Source: Elymus sibiricus (taxonomy: Eukaryota > Streptophyta > Magnoliopsida > Poales > Poaceae). Taken from it: DNA of 64,000 nucleotides. Where the stretch lies: the NCBI GenBank assembly GCA_039707655.1, contig CM077675.1, positions 420,007,162 to 420,071,161 of the forward strand, given 5' to 3'. Shown here one piece after another: positions 45,014 through 55,960 of this stretch; position 1 is the first letter of the stretch; each line of letters opens with the position of its first letter. A program made the translations under genes and the position numbers. The notes under the pieces were generated by a model. That model was not told where the DNA came from, searched no databases, and was given only the letters and a program-made list of their open reading frames with translations.

Positions 45014-46383
45014 AAGTTCATTTTAGACATTGTTCATAATGATTTTTGGCACTAGTGAATAAACAATTTTATTCTAAAGTGCGCTCCCACTCAAATCAAT
45101 ATCTCTCATAATTGATTGTGAGTGTTTCAAGATCCAAATTGTAATTCAACGCCATTGTTCGAGATGAACACCGATGTCGCGAATTTCAATTGGTAGGCAA
45201 ACTTGCCGATCACATCTCCATGTGACTCTTGTTCATCTTTCGATGCGTGTGTTCCGAGCTCAGGACGATCCTGCCATGAACGTCAAGACAACCAAGTGAT
45301 CTTGCTGCGAGGTCTGACCTCACCCGCCTTACACCCGTACAATCGTTCGTACCCATATAGATCATGGCGCACCCCGAAAGGAAGGATGCTGTGACGGTGC
45401 TACACTTGGGAGAACACTAACTACTTGATATTTTTAGTGAGAGATCACCCTAATAAAAAGCGACTACCGCGCAATCAAGAAGGGTGCAACATAAGGGATA
45501 AACATCTCAGGCAATTCATAATTAGCATGATATGGTATAGCCCTTTCTGACGGAGAAGTCAAGTATTTCTTCGTCTTCGGCATTCGCGTCGGTGTTCACC
45601 TTCGCGAAGATTGCCACCACCTTGTCGATGCACCAAATAATATTGCTATCTCTATAGCTAATAAAATAAGTGCATTACATAAGGTTGACACGCAGGTCAT
45701 TAAAGTGCAATCATATGGCTCCAGCCATCATGCCGAATCATGACACGTAGGTCATGTTAATTACATCATATAGTCATCTCATACATAATCAAATTTAATA
45801 TGAGCATTGCTATACCACATCACATGCTTAACCATCCTGCAAAACCAAGTTAGACGCCTCTAATCGGTTTATGCAAAATTTTATTTTACGTGGCTTCTAA
45901 GGTTTTTACTAAAACCGCAGCTACCATCGTTTATCATCAAGTATGATACTTCAAGTTGCTAGATTAACTTTCCAGGGTGTATGAAACACGAGACAGTAAA
46001 ATCTCGAGCCCCATACTAAACTTCGTCATACGCGTGACCCCCGTGCAGATCATATCTGCATTGCCCTTCGTCTGCGAAACATCCATCTTTCTTTGACTAA
46101 AGTGGAACCCAAAGAACTGTTAGCTTCGTTGATCTGTCAATCAGCATACTCAGGAGCAGCATGAAAGGATCGCGGATTGCCAGAACTTTGTCAGATTCCA
46201 CAATGCTGTCAAGATCAGGACTACGCAAATTCAAGGGAAGCAACAAGAACATCGAGTAACAGATTTCATCTGCTACCCGCACAAATAATTTTCAGCAATA
46301 GATCTCATCTACTACCTAATTATATTGTGCAATACTCATACATCTCTATGTATTCTAGATCATAACATGCATCTACTCATAGC
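45014..46383 (-). other. Leader of Copia element
   Basis: Untranslated leader between the primer site and gag (minus sense). No significant reading frame; the short frame at 45203-45394 on the plus strand is a shadow. Confidence 0.7.
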
Positions 46384-46400
46384 CTGGCTCTTGATGCCAC
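46384..46400 (-). promoter_or_regulatory. Primer binding site, variant of initiator Met tRNA site
   Basis: The minus strand reads TGGCATCAAGAGCCAG next to the LTR. Compared with the perfect site of the other Copia element it has a C for T and one extra A, so pairing with the tRNA would be weaker. Confidence 0.75.
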
Positions 46401-48548
46401 TGATGGGAACGCGACAGAAAACAAAAATTTTCGGTATAGCGAGCACGCCCAGGATCACTATGGAGATTGCATACAAGGTTTGATCTGATCCGTACCGACT
46501 CGTAGCGCAGCGGAAGAAGAGTCGGTGGAGATCGTTGGTGCAGATTCCCGCAGCTAGGATTTTACAACCTCCCAACCGCGAGAATGTACTCCCTCGTCGG
46601 ACAGCCCTTCGGGAGGCGGTCGGACAGTCCCCCGGACAATGTCGCGGACAGCCCTTCGGGAGGACCCACGGAACCCGAACAGTTACCCGGACAGCCCTTC
46701 GGGAGGACGCCGGAAACTCGAACGGTAACTCGAACAGCCCTTCGGGCAAAAGATCGAAACTACGACCTCTCTACAGGGTTGCACACATACGGTGTCAACT
46801 ATCCGGCAGGGCTTCGCCGTCCAGAACTAGTTCCTGCCGGAACCCAGACAGCCTTTCGGCTCTACGAAATACTCTTTTCGTGTGAGGGAGAAGAGAGAGC
46901 TAGCAAAGCATAGCATGTGTATGAGAGCACAAGGATGAGGAAGTGGGCTGCCCACTCACCTCTATTTATAGGCTAGCCAAGGGGTAAAGTTGTCATACAA
47001 AAAACCCCAAAATGCCCATGGAATATCCCTTTCCTAAAAGGAATATGCCATATGGGAGTGCCATGTGGAGCACCATGGTGCCCCACCCATTCTTGGCCGG
47101 CCACACCCTTGGGGGACCCCCATGAGGGGCTGCCTTGGCCCCCAAGGCCTTCTAGAAACCTTTTTGGAAATATCCAAAAAGGTGTTTTCCAAAAAAAAAC
47201 CAAAAAGCACTTTCACTATTCACGACGACATTTTTCAGCGTCTGATCGAACTGAAAATATTCATGTGGGCTTAGAACAATTCTAGTACCCACCAAAATAA
47301 TTTTCAACGCGAGCCGGAACAATTCCGGTTTAGTGATTTCATCTGCGAAAAGCATCTGAAGCGGTTTCGGCAGCTCCGGAACATTTCCGGTTTTCATTCC
47401 AGAAAATTCCAAAAAGTTTCCAGAACGATTCTGGCACCCTCTAAGAATTATCAGGCATGTGCCAAGACCAATTTGACTTTATGGAATCCCCTGAAACAAC
47501 TTTTCTAGTTTCACCGAAATTCATCCGGTGACCTCTCTCTGCGGAACTTTTCCGCTGTCCGAAACTTTTCCGGTGTCCGAAACTTTTTCGGTGTTTTTCT
47601 CTCAGACTCCCTGTCTAGTATTCAACAGATAGATGACCCTTAAGCGTGTGACCCTATAGGTTCGGTGAAGCATAGACATGACCCGGAACCCCTTCCGATC
47701 AATGATCAACATCGGAGCCGTGGACACCCATATCGATCCCTATACTCACACGAATAAATATTCGAGTGAACCTCCAGTTTCCGTGTGCTATTCCTGTTGC
47801 TTCGCGATATGTTACAATTACCCGAGGTGAGACATGTTGGCATCCCCGTGGATCAACAACTTGTCCACTATGCCAGTTACCTCGTTGCCGGTATTGTTCT
47901 CTTTTCTCGTTCCCGTGTTCCGGCATCCCCGTGATCAAATCACTAGGTGTCTGGCCAGACGATGATGGATACCGCAACACCGAGAGGGCCCAGAGATATC
48001 TCTCCAACGTCGGAGGAGCAAATCCCAATCTTGAGCTATCAAGTTACTTGACATACTTTTCCATGAACCCGTAAGCAGCCGTAATAGCCACCCATTTACG
48101 GATGACGTTTAACAAACCCCAAAGTTCATGAAGCAAGCATGAAGAGACTCGATACTCTCATGGTCTAAGGAATCATGCAAACATCAACCATCTCTGTGTT
48201 ATTTTAACCATTAACTATTGACGAATATATCTCATAGTATAACATCAATTTGGGTCGATTCAACACAAGTGTTCTACCAACATCGTGCCCTCAAAAATGC
48301 CGGCATAGTCATGCCCATGATCAGGAAAACAGGATCATCATGCAATACTTGAGCCAGTCTTAGAGGCAAGACTAGGAATACAATTTACCGTTTATTATAC
48401 CACACGTGCACATGAGTTTCCCTCCAAGCCTCGTGGTTATTGTAGACTCGAGAATCATTGCAGTTATAGCATGGATCATAAACATTCATTACAAACTTGG
48501 AGATACAAAAGTAACTGATATTACTGCCTCTAGGGCATATCTCCTACA
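46401..48548 (-). repeat. Copia 5' LTR, right copy (2148 bases)
   Basis: Same ends and length as 37060-39207, at an offset of 9341 bases. Followed by the TSD GTGGG at 48549-48553 and then LINE ORF2. The LTR carries the element's promoter, but I cannot point to a specific TATA box with confidence. Confidence 0.94.
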
Positions 48549-48553
48549 GTGGG

Positions 48554-51500
48554 ATCCTATTGCTATGGGATGAAGATCATGTTTGTGTCGAAGACGTGCA
48601 ATTTGGCACCTTCACCCTTTCTGCCAAGGTCACCATCATTGGCTCCGACACCACTTTCAAGCTCACCACGGTTTATGGGCCAACAAGAGATAACCAGAAA
48701 GATGATTTCTTCCAGGAGCTAAAAAATGAGAAGCCTCCGTCCTCTGACAAGTGGCTTGTCACGGGCGATTTTAACCAGATTTATCGTGCTAGGGATAAGA
48801 ATCGAGACAATGCCAATCGCAGCCGCATCGCCCGATTCCGGAACGCCCTTAACTTCTACGAGCTCAAAGAAATTCACCTTCAGAACAGGAAATACACTTG
48901 GAGTAATGAGCAAAGTAACCCAACTATGTCCAAGCTGGACGCCTTTTTTGCAATGAGGAATGGGACATCGCCTTTGACAAGCACATCCTACATGCTCTCT
49001 CCTCTTCACTATCTGACCATTGCCCTCTGCTCTTGGTAAATGAAGATGGCCCTAGGCGGCCTAGGACCTTCCGATTCGAAATTTCTGGACCAATATGCCC
49101 GGCTTTCATCAGCTTGTCCAGGAGGTTTGGAATGAACCCTCCACCCATGCGGAGCCATATCAGCGGCTGTTTCACAAGCTCAAGGCAACTAGTCGTAGAC
49201 TTAAGACTTGGAGTAAGTCGATCTTCTCCAACGCTAAAATTCAGCTTCACATGGCCTTAGAAATCATCCTGAGGTTGGACGAAGCTCAGGACAATAGGGA
49301 ACTAAGTGTTGATGAGAGAGACCTTAGAAAGAGACTTAAAAGGAGGGTGGTCGGCCTTGCGGTCATGGAAAGGGCAAGAAAAAAGCAAAGCTCGAGGATC
49401 ACCAACATTAAAGAAGGAGATGCCAATACTCGTTTCTTCCACCTGAAGATCAATGGGAGGAGACGGAAAAATTTTATTCACCGCCTTAAGCACGGACATG
49501 GTTGGGTCACGGACCATGACCATAAGAAGAGCATTGTCCAGGAGTATTTTTCTGCTATGATTAAGAAGAGCACCCCGCGCACTAAGACCATCAACTGGGC
49601 CTCGATTCCTTCTGCCGGTCACAACCTTTCCCACCTGGGAGATCCCATCTTGGAGGAAGAGGTTAGGGCTGCCATCTTCGCCCTTCCTAGCGACAAAGCA
49701 CCGGGACCAGACGGCTTCACCGGGAAATTCTTCAAGGTCTGTTGGGATATCATCAAGGATGACATCATGCTCGCGATCAATCACTTCTCAGACCTTCACG
49801 CGGAAAACTTCCATTGGCTGAACTCGGCCAATATTGCTCTCATCCCCAAGAAAGATGGTGCCGAGGACATTACGGATTTCCGGCCTATTAGCCTCATTCA
49901 TGCCGTGGCCAAACTTATCGCCAAAATTCTTGCTACTCGGTTGGCTCCGCACATGAACGACATTGTTTCCATCGCCCAAAGTGCTTTCATCAAAAAACGA
50001 AGCATTCATGACAACTTCATGTACGTGCGTAATCTGGCTAGAAGATTTCATCGCATCAAAAAGCCAATGCTCCTTCTCAAGCTCGACATCAAAAAGGCCT
50101 TCGATTCCGTTAGGTGGGACTACCTCATGGACATGCTCAACCACCACGCGGATGGATCTCGGCTCTTCTATCATCAGCATCCTCACGGGTCTTGCTAAAT
50201 GGGATTGTTGGGGACCCCATTAAGCATGGGCGTGGCCTCCGGCAGGGCGACCCGCTAGCCCCGTTACTTTTCGTGCTCGCCATCGACCCGCTGCACCACA
50301 TTCTAAGCAAGGCTGCTGACCAAGGGAAACTCCATCCTCTTGGAGGTCGACACACGGGCATTCGAGCTTCTCTCTACGCCGATGATGCGGCTGTTTTTTG
50401 CGCCCCGATCAAGGAGGATGTCCAATTCCTTGCTGCCACTCTTGCCTCCTTCGGGGAATCTACTGGCCTGGTCACAAACTGCGCCAAGAGCCTGGTTGCA
50501 CCTATTCGATGTGAAAATATTGACCTCGATGACACGCTACAGTCTTTTCCGGCCTGTCGTTCCTCCTTCCCCATCCGGTACCTTGGCCTGCCGCTCGCGA
50601 TCAGAAGGCTACGGAGAGTTCACTTGCAGCATTTGGAGGACAAAACAGCGGGGAAGCTTGCACCGTGGAGGGGGAGGCATGTGGCCATCGCGGGACGCAT
50701 GACTCTTGTCAAGGCGGTCCTCATGGCGGTGGCCATATATCATCTCACACCGCTTGATCTCCCGGTCGAGGTGCTTAGGAAAATTGATCGTCTGCGGCGC
50801 GCCTATCTTTGGGCTGGCTCGGACATGGTGACCGGTGGGAAGTGCAAGATCAATTGGGAGCAGGTATGTAGGCCTAAGGAGTTCGGAGGCTTGGGAATTA
50901 TAAACCTTGAGAAGTTCGCTACTGCTCTTCGGTTGAGATGGCTATGGATGGAATGGGATACACCACCGCGAGCTTGGTTTGGCTTGGGGACGCCGTGCAA
51001 CAAGGACGACCGGAATCTCTTCGCGACGGCTACTAAGGTCACAATTGGTGATGGAACAATTGCAAAATTCTGGGAATCCTCTTGGTTGGAGGGAATGAGG
51101 CCAAAGGATATAGCGCCAAAAATCTTTGAGATTTCCAGAAAAAAAGGGGTGACGGTTTGCAAGGCGATGGGGGATAATGCTTGGGTTACTAACATTGATA
51201 CCCAACAGGGGATGACGCTAGAACATATTCAGCAATTCGCCACACTTTGGGGTAAACTTGCCAATGTCACCATGCAACCAGGGGTCCAAGATTCTATTTT
51301 GTGGAAGCTGACTAATGAAGGGGAATATAGCGCATCGTCGGCTTACAAAGCCCAATTTGCAGGTCTTGTGCGCTCCAACTTACAGGACTTGGTTTGGAAG
51401 GTGTGGTCACCCCCAAAGTGCAAATTCTTTGCTTGGCTGGTCACGCAAAACAGAATTTGGACGGCCGATAGACTACAACGTTGAGGGTGGCCCAACTGTG

Positions 51501-51868
51501 ATCGATGCCCTCTTTGCAACCAAGTGCAGGAAACGGCGGCCCACCTCATCTTCAAGTGTCGGTTCTCTACGAGAGTTTGGAACGGGATGTTCGCTTGGCT
51601 GGATCTCAATGCCAACATGGCGGCCTGGCATGGCTTCCAAACGGTCCGAGAATGGTGGGAAGGGGTCATTTCACTTGCATACCAAAAAAAGGCTTTTCCC
51701 TCTCTGATCCATCTTGTAGCTTGGGAGATTTGGAAAGAAAGAAATGCACGTGTCTTTAGAAATAAGGCGGCGCCGGTGGCGGTAGTGATTCGAGCTATTC
51801 AGGAGGAAGCGTCGCTTTGGGTATCGGCGGGTGCCAAACAATTGAGTAATGTAATGCCGCGAGAGTAG
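48554..51868 (+). pseudogene. LINE ORF2, main piece (endonuclease, RT, zinc-knuckle tail)
   Basis: Continues ORF2 after the Copia insertion. EEP block to about 48945 (GDFNQIYRAR, KYTWSNEQ). Frameshift in a T run near 48945. Then from 49095 comes the RT: APGPDGFTGKFFK, DFRPISLIHAVAKL, LKLDIKKAFDSVRW with a catalytic Asp. A second frameshift near 50146 precedes LRQGDPLAPLLF and the YADD box (SLYADDAAVF, about 50370-50400). The C-terminal zf-RVT region follows (WKVWSPPKCKFFAWL), with a single in-frame TGA at 51482-51484, then CPLCNQVQETAAHLIFKC to a stop at 51868. ORF2 protein would nick DNA and reverse-transcribe the LINE RNA. Four lesions make it non-functional. Confidence 0.92.
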
Positions 51869-51964
51869 TTTCTTTCGCTGTGCCGCCGATGCGGAGTGTG
51901 TAGCCAAACTCTCTTCTTAATCAATGAAATGGCAAATCTTTTGCCTTGTTTCAAAAAAAAAAAA
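51869..51964 (+). other. LINE 3' UTR and A tail
   Basis: Short 3' UTR including TTCTTAATCAATGAAATGGC and ending in an A run (51952-51965) directly before the TSD. Confidence 0.8.
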
Positions 51965-51978
51965 AGTAAAGAAAGTGG
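51965..51978. repeat. LINE target-site duplication, right copy
   Basis: AGTAAAGAAAGTGG, matching 34271-34284. The first A overlaps the A tail. Confidence 0.9.
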
Positions 51979-52298
51979 ACAGCTCTGCACCTGGTTGATC
52001 AAAGGTTTGTCGTATACCACAGCAGTCGAGTCCCAACAGGCCGGACCTGTTCACTCCAGTCAGTTTACTCTAAACAAAAGCTACCAACGCATCACTCGTA
52101 CCCACCCTTTGTTAGTACTCCAGTATTTTTATGCCCCCTTTCACGCATGTCGGCCACACGGATTCCCCCGGGAGGCGTCGGTTACCACCCACAAAAAACA
52201 TAGGCAGAGGATGTCTCGTGCACTATAACGGGCAGTACCACACTACCACGCGATTTAGTAGTAAAACTGATTAACTATGCATGTAAGATCACACGTAA

Positions 52299-54784
52299 GG
52301 CCAACTTCTAGGCACTGTCTCAAATGGTCCGTTCGCGGGCACTGTCTCAAATGGTCCGTTCGCGTCCGTTTGAAATCAAACGGACACTAATCGCGACACA
52401 ACACGAAACGGATAAATGCCCGTTTTTTGTCCGCCGTCGATTCATTTTCAGCCTAAATTTGGGCCACGTTTGCGCCGAAACGGATAGCGGACGAACGGGC
52501 GGGACGCGCCCTTGTCGTCCCCTGGCCTGCCTGTCAGGGGACACAACGCCCCATTTGCCCTCTCTTCTCAAAAAAACCTCTCCCCCCCACCCCTCCCCTC
52601 CATGGCCGGCGGCCTGAAGAAACCCGCAGACGACGACCGGGGCGTCACCACCGCCTGTCCGGCAACGAAGAGGAAGAAGAAGGAGCGGTCAGAGCTCACA
52701 TCGGCGGAGACCGAGAAGCTCGACCGGGAGTCGGCCAAGAGGAAAGCTCGGCGTGCCATTGAGGCGAAGAAGAAATTCGCGGCCGCCCAACACAAGGCGC
52801 CCGTTGTGGATAACGAGGCCATCGTCGCCAAGGTCGTGGCGCACGCATCATGGTGCTAGGGTTGTGTCGACCCCGCGTCGGTCGTTATCTCCGCCGCCAC
52901 GGTCAAGACTCCTCTATTGCACCGGAGACGATCGATGTTCGTACGTCGTGGCAGCATGCTCAGACCCGGTTCTCCACGTCGTCAGACGGCAGCGTCATCG
53001 CGCCAGCCACCTCCGGCCCCACGGTCATCATTGACCTCAACGTCACACCCGAGTCATGTGGCGTCGGACAGTCGTTCGCCGGGATGCAAAGGAAGCAGCC
53101 TTGATCGATTCCAACAGCCAACTTTCCCCGCGTCCGCAACCTGTTCGACGAAACGCGCAACCCGATGATGTTGGCGGACGACCCCGGGTACCACACGTTC
53201 ATGACGAACATCATCTATGAGGGCCATGGCCAGGCCTTCCACCCGAGGGCCAATGCTAAGGCTTCGATCCCGGGGAGACGAAATGCCAAGGCTTCGATCC
53301 CGAGGAGACCCAAAGCCAAGACGGCCGCGACCACGATGATGTCGAAGAAGAATATGAGGGCGACGACCATGGTGACTCGTGGCATGATGACATCTATTGC
53401 GAAGATGAGGAAGAAGAGGGCATCGACATTGGGAGCGAGCCATTGCTCTTCATCGATGAGCTCGTCAAAGAGCCGATGCACAAAGGAGGGGAAAAGCATT
53501 CACATGGGGTCATACACCAAAGACAAGGACATGTTGATTTGCGAGAGTTGAATGGAGGTAGGCCAAGATCCGAGGACCGGTGCCGAGCAAAAAGGATCCA
53601 TTTTTTAACGAGAGTTCATAAAAACTTTCATGAGCGGAGGGAGTTTGCCCTACAAGTTTGCGAGACCCGTGACATCAACTCAATTCAAAAGAGATGGGAA
53701 TTCACTCAACAAGAATGCAACAAATTTTGTGTTGCGCTTGAGAGCGTTGAAGCCTGTCCTAGGCGTTGGCGACTTGGTATGACCCCTTCCTCTTTCATTA
53801 CTATGCCACGTTCATGCTTGTTGCATCTTGTGTCCTTCGTTATTACATTTGTGGCCTTTCTCTTTGATTGTTTTGGCATTCCAAACCTTGAAAGCCTTCA
53901 AGGCCCGGCATAAGAACAAGCCATTTACCCTCACCCATTGTTGGTCGCTCATCAAGGAATGCCCCAAGAAAATCAATATGCCGCACTAAAGAAGAAAGGA
54001 GGGCCGGCGGCCGTGGTTGCGGATGAAGATGTGGTGAAGAGCCCGAGGGGCAAGACCAAGCCGAAGATTGACGAGAAGCATGATGTGCATCTATCGCCTT
54101 GCAAGAAACTTTACAAGGCATGCTGACTCAAAAAAAATATGAAACGAGAGGAAGCGCCAAGAAAAGGAGGAGCAAATAAAGATATACTTGGAGCTCCAAA
54201 CAAATAAGCTCGACATGGAGGAGGCCGTAAAGAAAAGGAAGCTCGACATGGAGGAGGCCGTCCAAACGAAGAAAGTCGTGATCGAGGCTAGCAACGCCGA
54301 CACCAAAGCAAAAAGGTGGTGCTAGCAATCATGACCGTGAACTTGATCAACATGCCCCCGATGAGAAAGAGTTGGTTCGAGAAGCGGCAAAACAAGATGT
54401 TCGACCAAGACGACATGAACTATAAAGGCCTAGGCCATGGACTATGGCCATTTTTTTTTAGGCTGACAAGTGTGCCGCCCGCTGTTTTTGTTGCCGGCGT
54501 GAAAACTCGGGGAGGGGGAGAAGGGGGGATTGGGGAGGTTGGTCATTTTGTAGGCTGGCAAGTATGTCGGTCGCTGACGCTCTAGCCGGCATGAACTACG
54601 GTCGTGGTGCGAAAAAGTTTGTTCTCTATGCTTTTGCGAAAAATGTCACGCGACCGAATGAAATGATCCGACCGTTAGACGCACTGCAGCGCAAACGTAG
54701 AATAAACTGAACGTTGCACTTTTGCCCGTCTCAAAACAAAATCAAAACGGACGTCCGTTTAAGGTTCATGCATAAGAGTTGGCC
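52299..54784 (+). mobile_element. PIF/Harbinger element with TAA TSD
   Basis: Starts GGCCAACTTCTAGG and ends (complement) GGCCAACTCTTATG, flanked by TAA at 52296-52298 and 54785-54787, the TWA target typical of Harbinger. Inside the left end a 26-base unit (GCACTGTCTCAAATGG...) is duplicated in tandem at 52313-52364, and ACGGACGTCCGTTT lies inside the right end. It carries only an ORF1-like gene remnant; no transposase was found. Confidence 0.8.
52602..54440 (+). pseudogene. Harbinger ORF1-like Myb/SANT gene, broken
   Basis: ATG at 52602 opens a lysine-rich N-terminal region (RKKKERSEL, RKARRAIEAKKKFAAAQ) to a stop at 52857. Downstream, in shifting frames, come an acidic stretch (53340-53470), then a trihelix-like core: RVHKNFHERREFA, INSIQKRWEFTQQECNKFCVALE (about 53610-53740), a CWSLIKECP-type block near 53940 in another frame, then a coiled-coil, KLDMEEAV-rich tail (54180-54320). 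Related full-length proteins are annotated as NAM-associated or glutathione S-transferase T3-like in grasses and belong to Harbinger ORF1. Several frameshifts and stops are present. Confidence 0.7.
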
Positions 54785-54787
54785 TAA

Positions 54788-55763
54788 AATCACACGGGAA
54801 TATATGCGCAAGCCACAAAGGAAGAACACGGCCGCCCGCCGGCCGCCAGCCTTTTTGACTCCGCTTCACTCCCTTTCTCGTCGGCTTCTCTTCCTCCTCG
54901 CCGCTCCCCTCGCTTTCCTTTTTCCTCTTCTTCCCGCGGCACCCGTGGCGTATGCATGCGTGGGCCTCGACCTCGAGGGCGGCGGCGTATCTAGAGCTCC
55001 AGACGCAACATCTTTTTTGCACAGCTCTCGATTTGTCTTTCTGAAAAACTTGGTTACGTACGTTCTTGACATGATACAGCTAGCTAACTAATTGCACAGT
55101 GCCGCTGCTAACCCGGCACATGGGAGCACGCACGCACGTACACGCCTCTCCCCCGCCTTCTCCGTCCCCGGGCGAGTACCGGCGGCGCCGTGGCGGAGCC
55201 CGTGAGCGCTTTCCGGGCCGGTGACCTTCCCCGTGAGACCCCTCCGGCTTCGGTACTCGAAGACTAAAGCCTATCCATCCGTCGCGCCGAAATGCATGGG
55301 CCGGATACGGATACAGCTGCGACGTGACACGATCTGGCGTGCGCCACGAGCAAAGCACACGATCTGCCGCGGAAACAAACAGTGATCAAGTTGGCCGCTG
55401 GGATCGTCGCGCCACCCCTAGTTTAATCACACTCTGGTGAAATGCCTGTACACGGTGTACTGCAAACCCGTGGTATTAAATTACGTTGATCTGGACTGTG
55501 GTTGCTTAGTGCTCCTCTGTTTCTTTCTGAAGGCGAGGAGCAGAGGATCACAGCCGTTGGCTGGCTGGCGTCGGCCTTTTGTTTAGCGCCGAGCCGAGCA
55601 GGGCGTGTCCCCATAACGATGCCGATGCCGATGCCGGGGCCTTGATATTCTCCACATCATTGCAGCTCGTAACACTCCACCCTTCGTCTCGAGTCTACTC
55701 GTCTAGCCAGCTCCTTCGCCGGCGAGGAGAGGCGACAGGCGAGGCCCAGCTCATCTTCGCCAT
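54788..55763. other. Upstream region of peroxidase gene; no gene seen
   Basis: About 1 kb between the Harbinger element and the peroxidase TATA box. Open frames here (for example 54714-55091) are composition-driven. It probably contains the promoter; I can point to no specific regulatory motif with confidence. Confidence 0.45.
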
Positions 55764-55771
55764 CTATATAA
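55764..55771 (+). promoter_or_regulatory. TATA box of peroxidase gene
   Basis: CTATATAAG, about 190 bases upstream of the start codon, followed by a GC-rich start region and an AG-rich 5' UTR (55814-55950). Confidence 0.7.
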
Positions 55772-55960
55772 GCGCGCGCGCGCCCGCCTCTCTCCTCACT
55801 TAAGGCACGCCGAGTGTTAGCTACAGAGAGAGCGAGTGAGAGGGCAGCGGCAAGTGCGAGCATCAATTAAGGTCAGGCAGGCAGGGAGAGAGAGGGATAA
55901 GCAAGAGGAGCCATAGTTAAAAGTCCAAGAGAGGGAGACGAGCGGCTCCTATCGTTGTAG

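Larger units (their letters stand above)
40999..46400 (-). mobile_element. Interior of young Copia retrotransposon
   Basis: Between the LTR tail and the full LTR at 46401. The 3' edge carries the polypurine tract AAGTGGGAGAC (minus sense, 40999-41009). The 5' edge carries the primer site. It holds one intact polyprotein gene. Layout and sequence show it belongs to the same broad lineage as 15069-23392 but is a different family: the LTR is 2148 rather than 1848 bases, with little similarity outside the ends. Confidence 0.92.
34285..51964 (+). mobile_element. LINE (L1-type non-LTR retrotransposon) split by a Copia insertion
   Basis: Bounded by a 14-base TSD (34271-34284 and 51965-51978), with an A-rich 3' tail (about 51952-51964) after 3'-UTR sequence. 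ORF1 starts 16 bases inside the left end. ORF2 runs from 36838, is interrupted at 37059 by the Copia LTR, and resumes at 39213 and again at 48554 because part of it is duplicated. Without the inserted and duplicated DNA the LINE would be about 6.2 kb. Several frame breaks (about 35080, 39600/48945, 50146, 51482) show it is inactive. Confidence 0.93.

Noticed and set aside
55579..55803. Short plus-strand frame just upstream of the peroxidase
   Set aside because: It overlaps the TATA box and promoter, with no domain; it ends before the 5' UTR.
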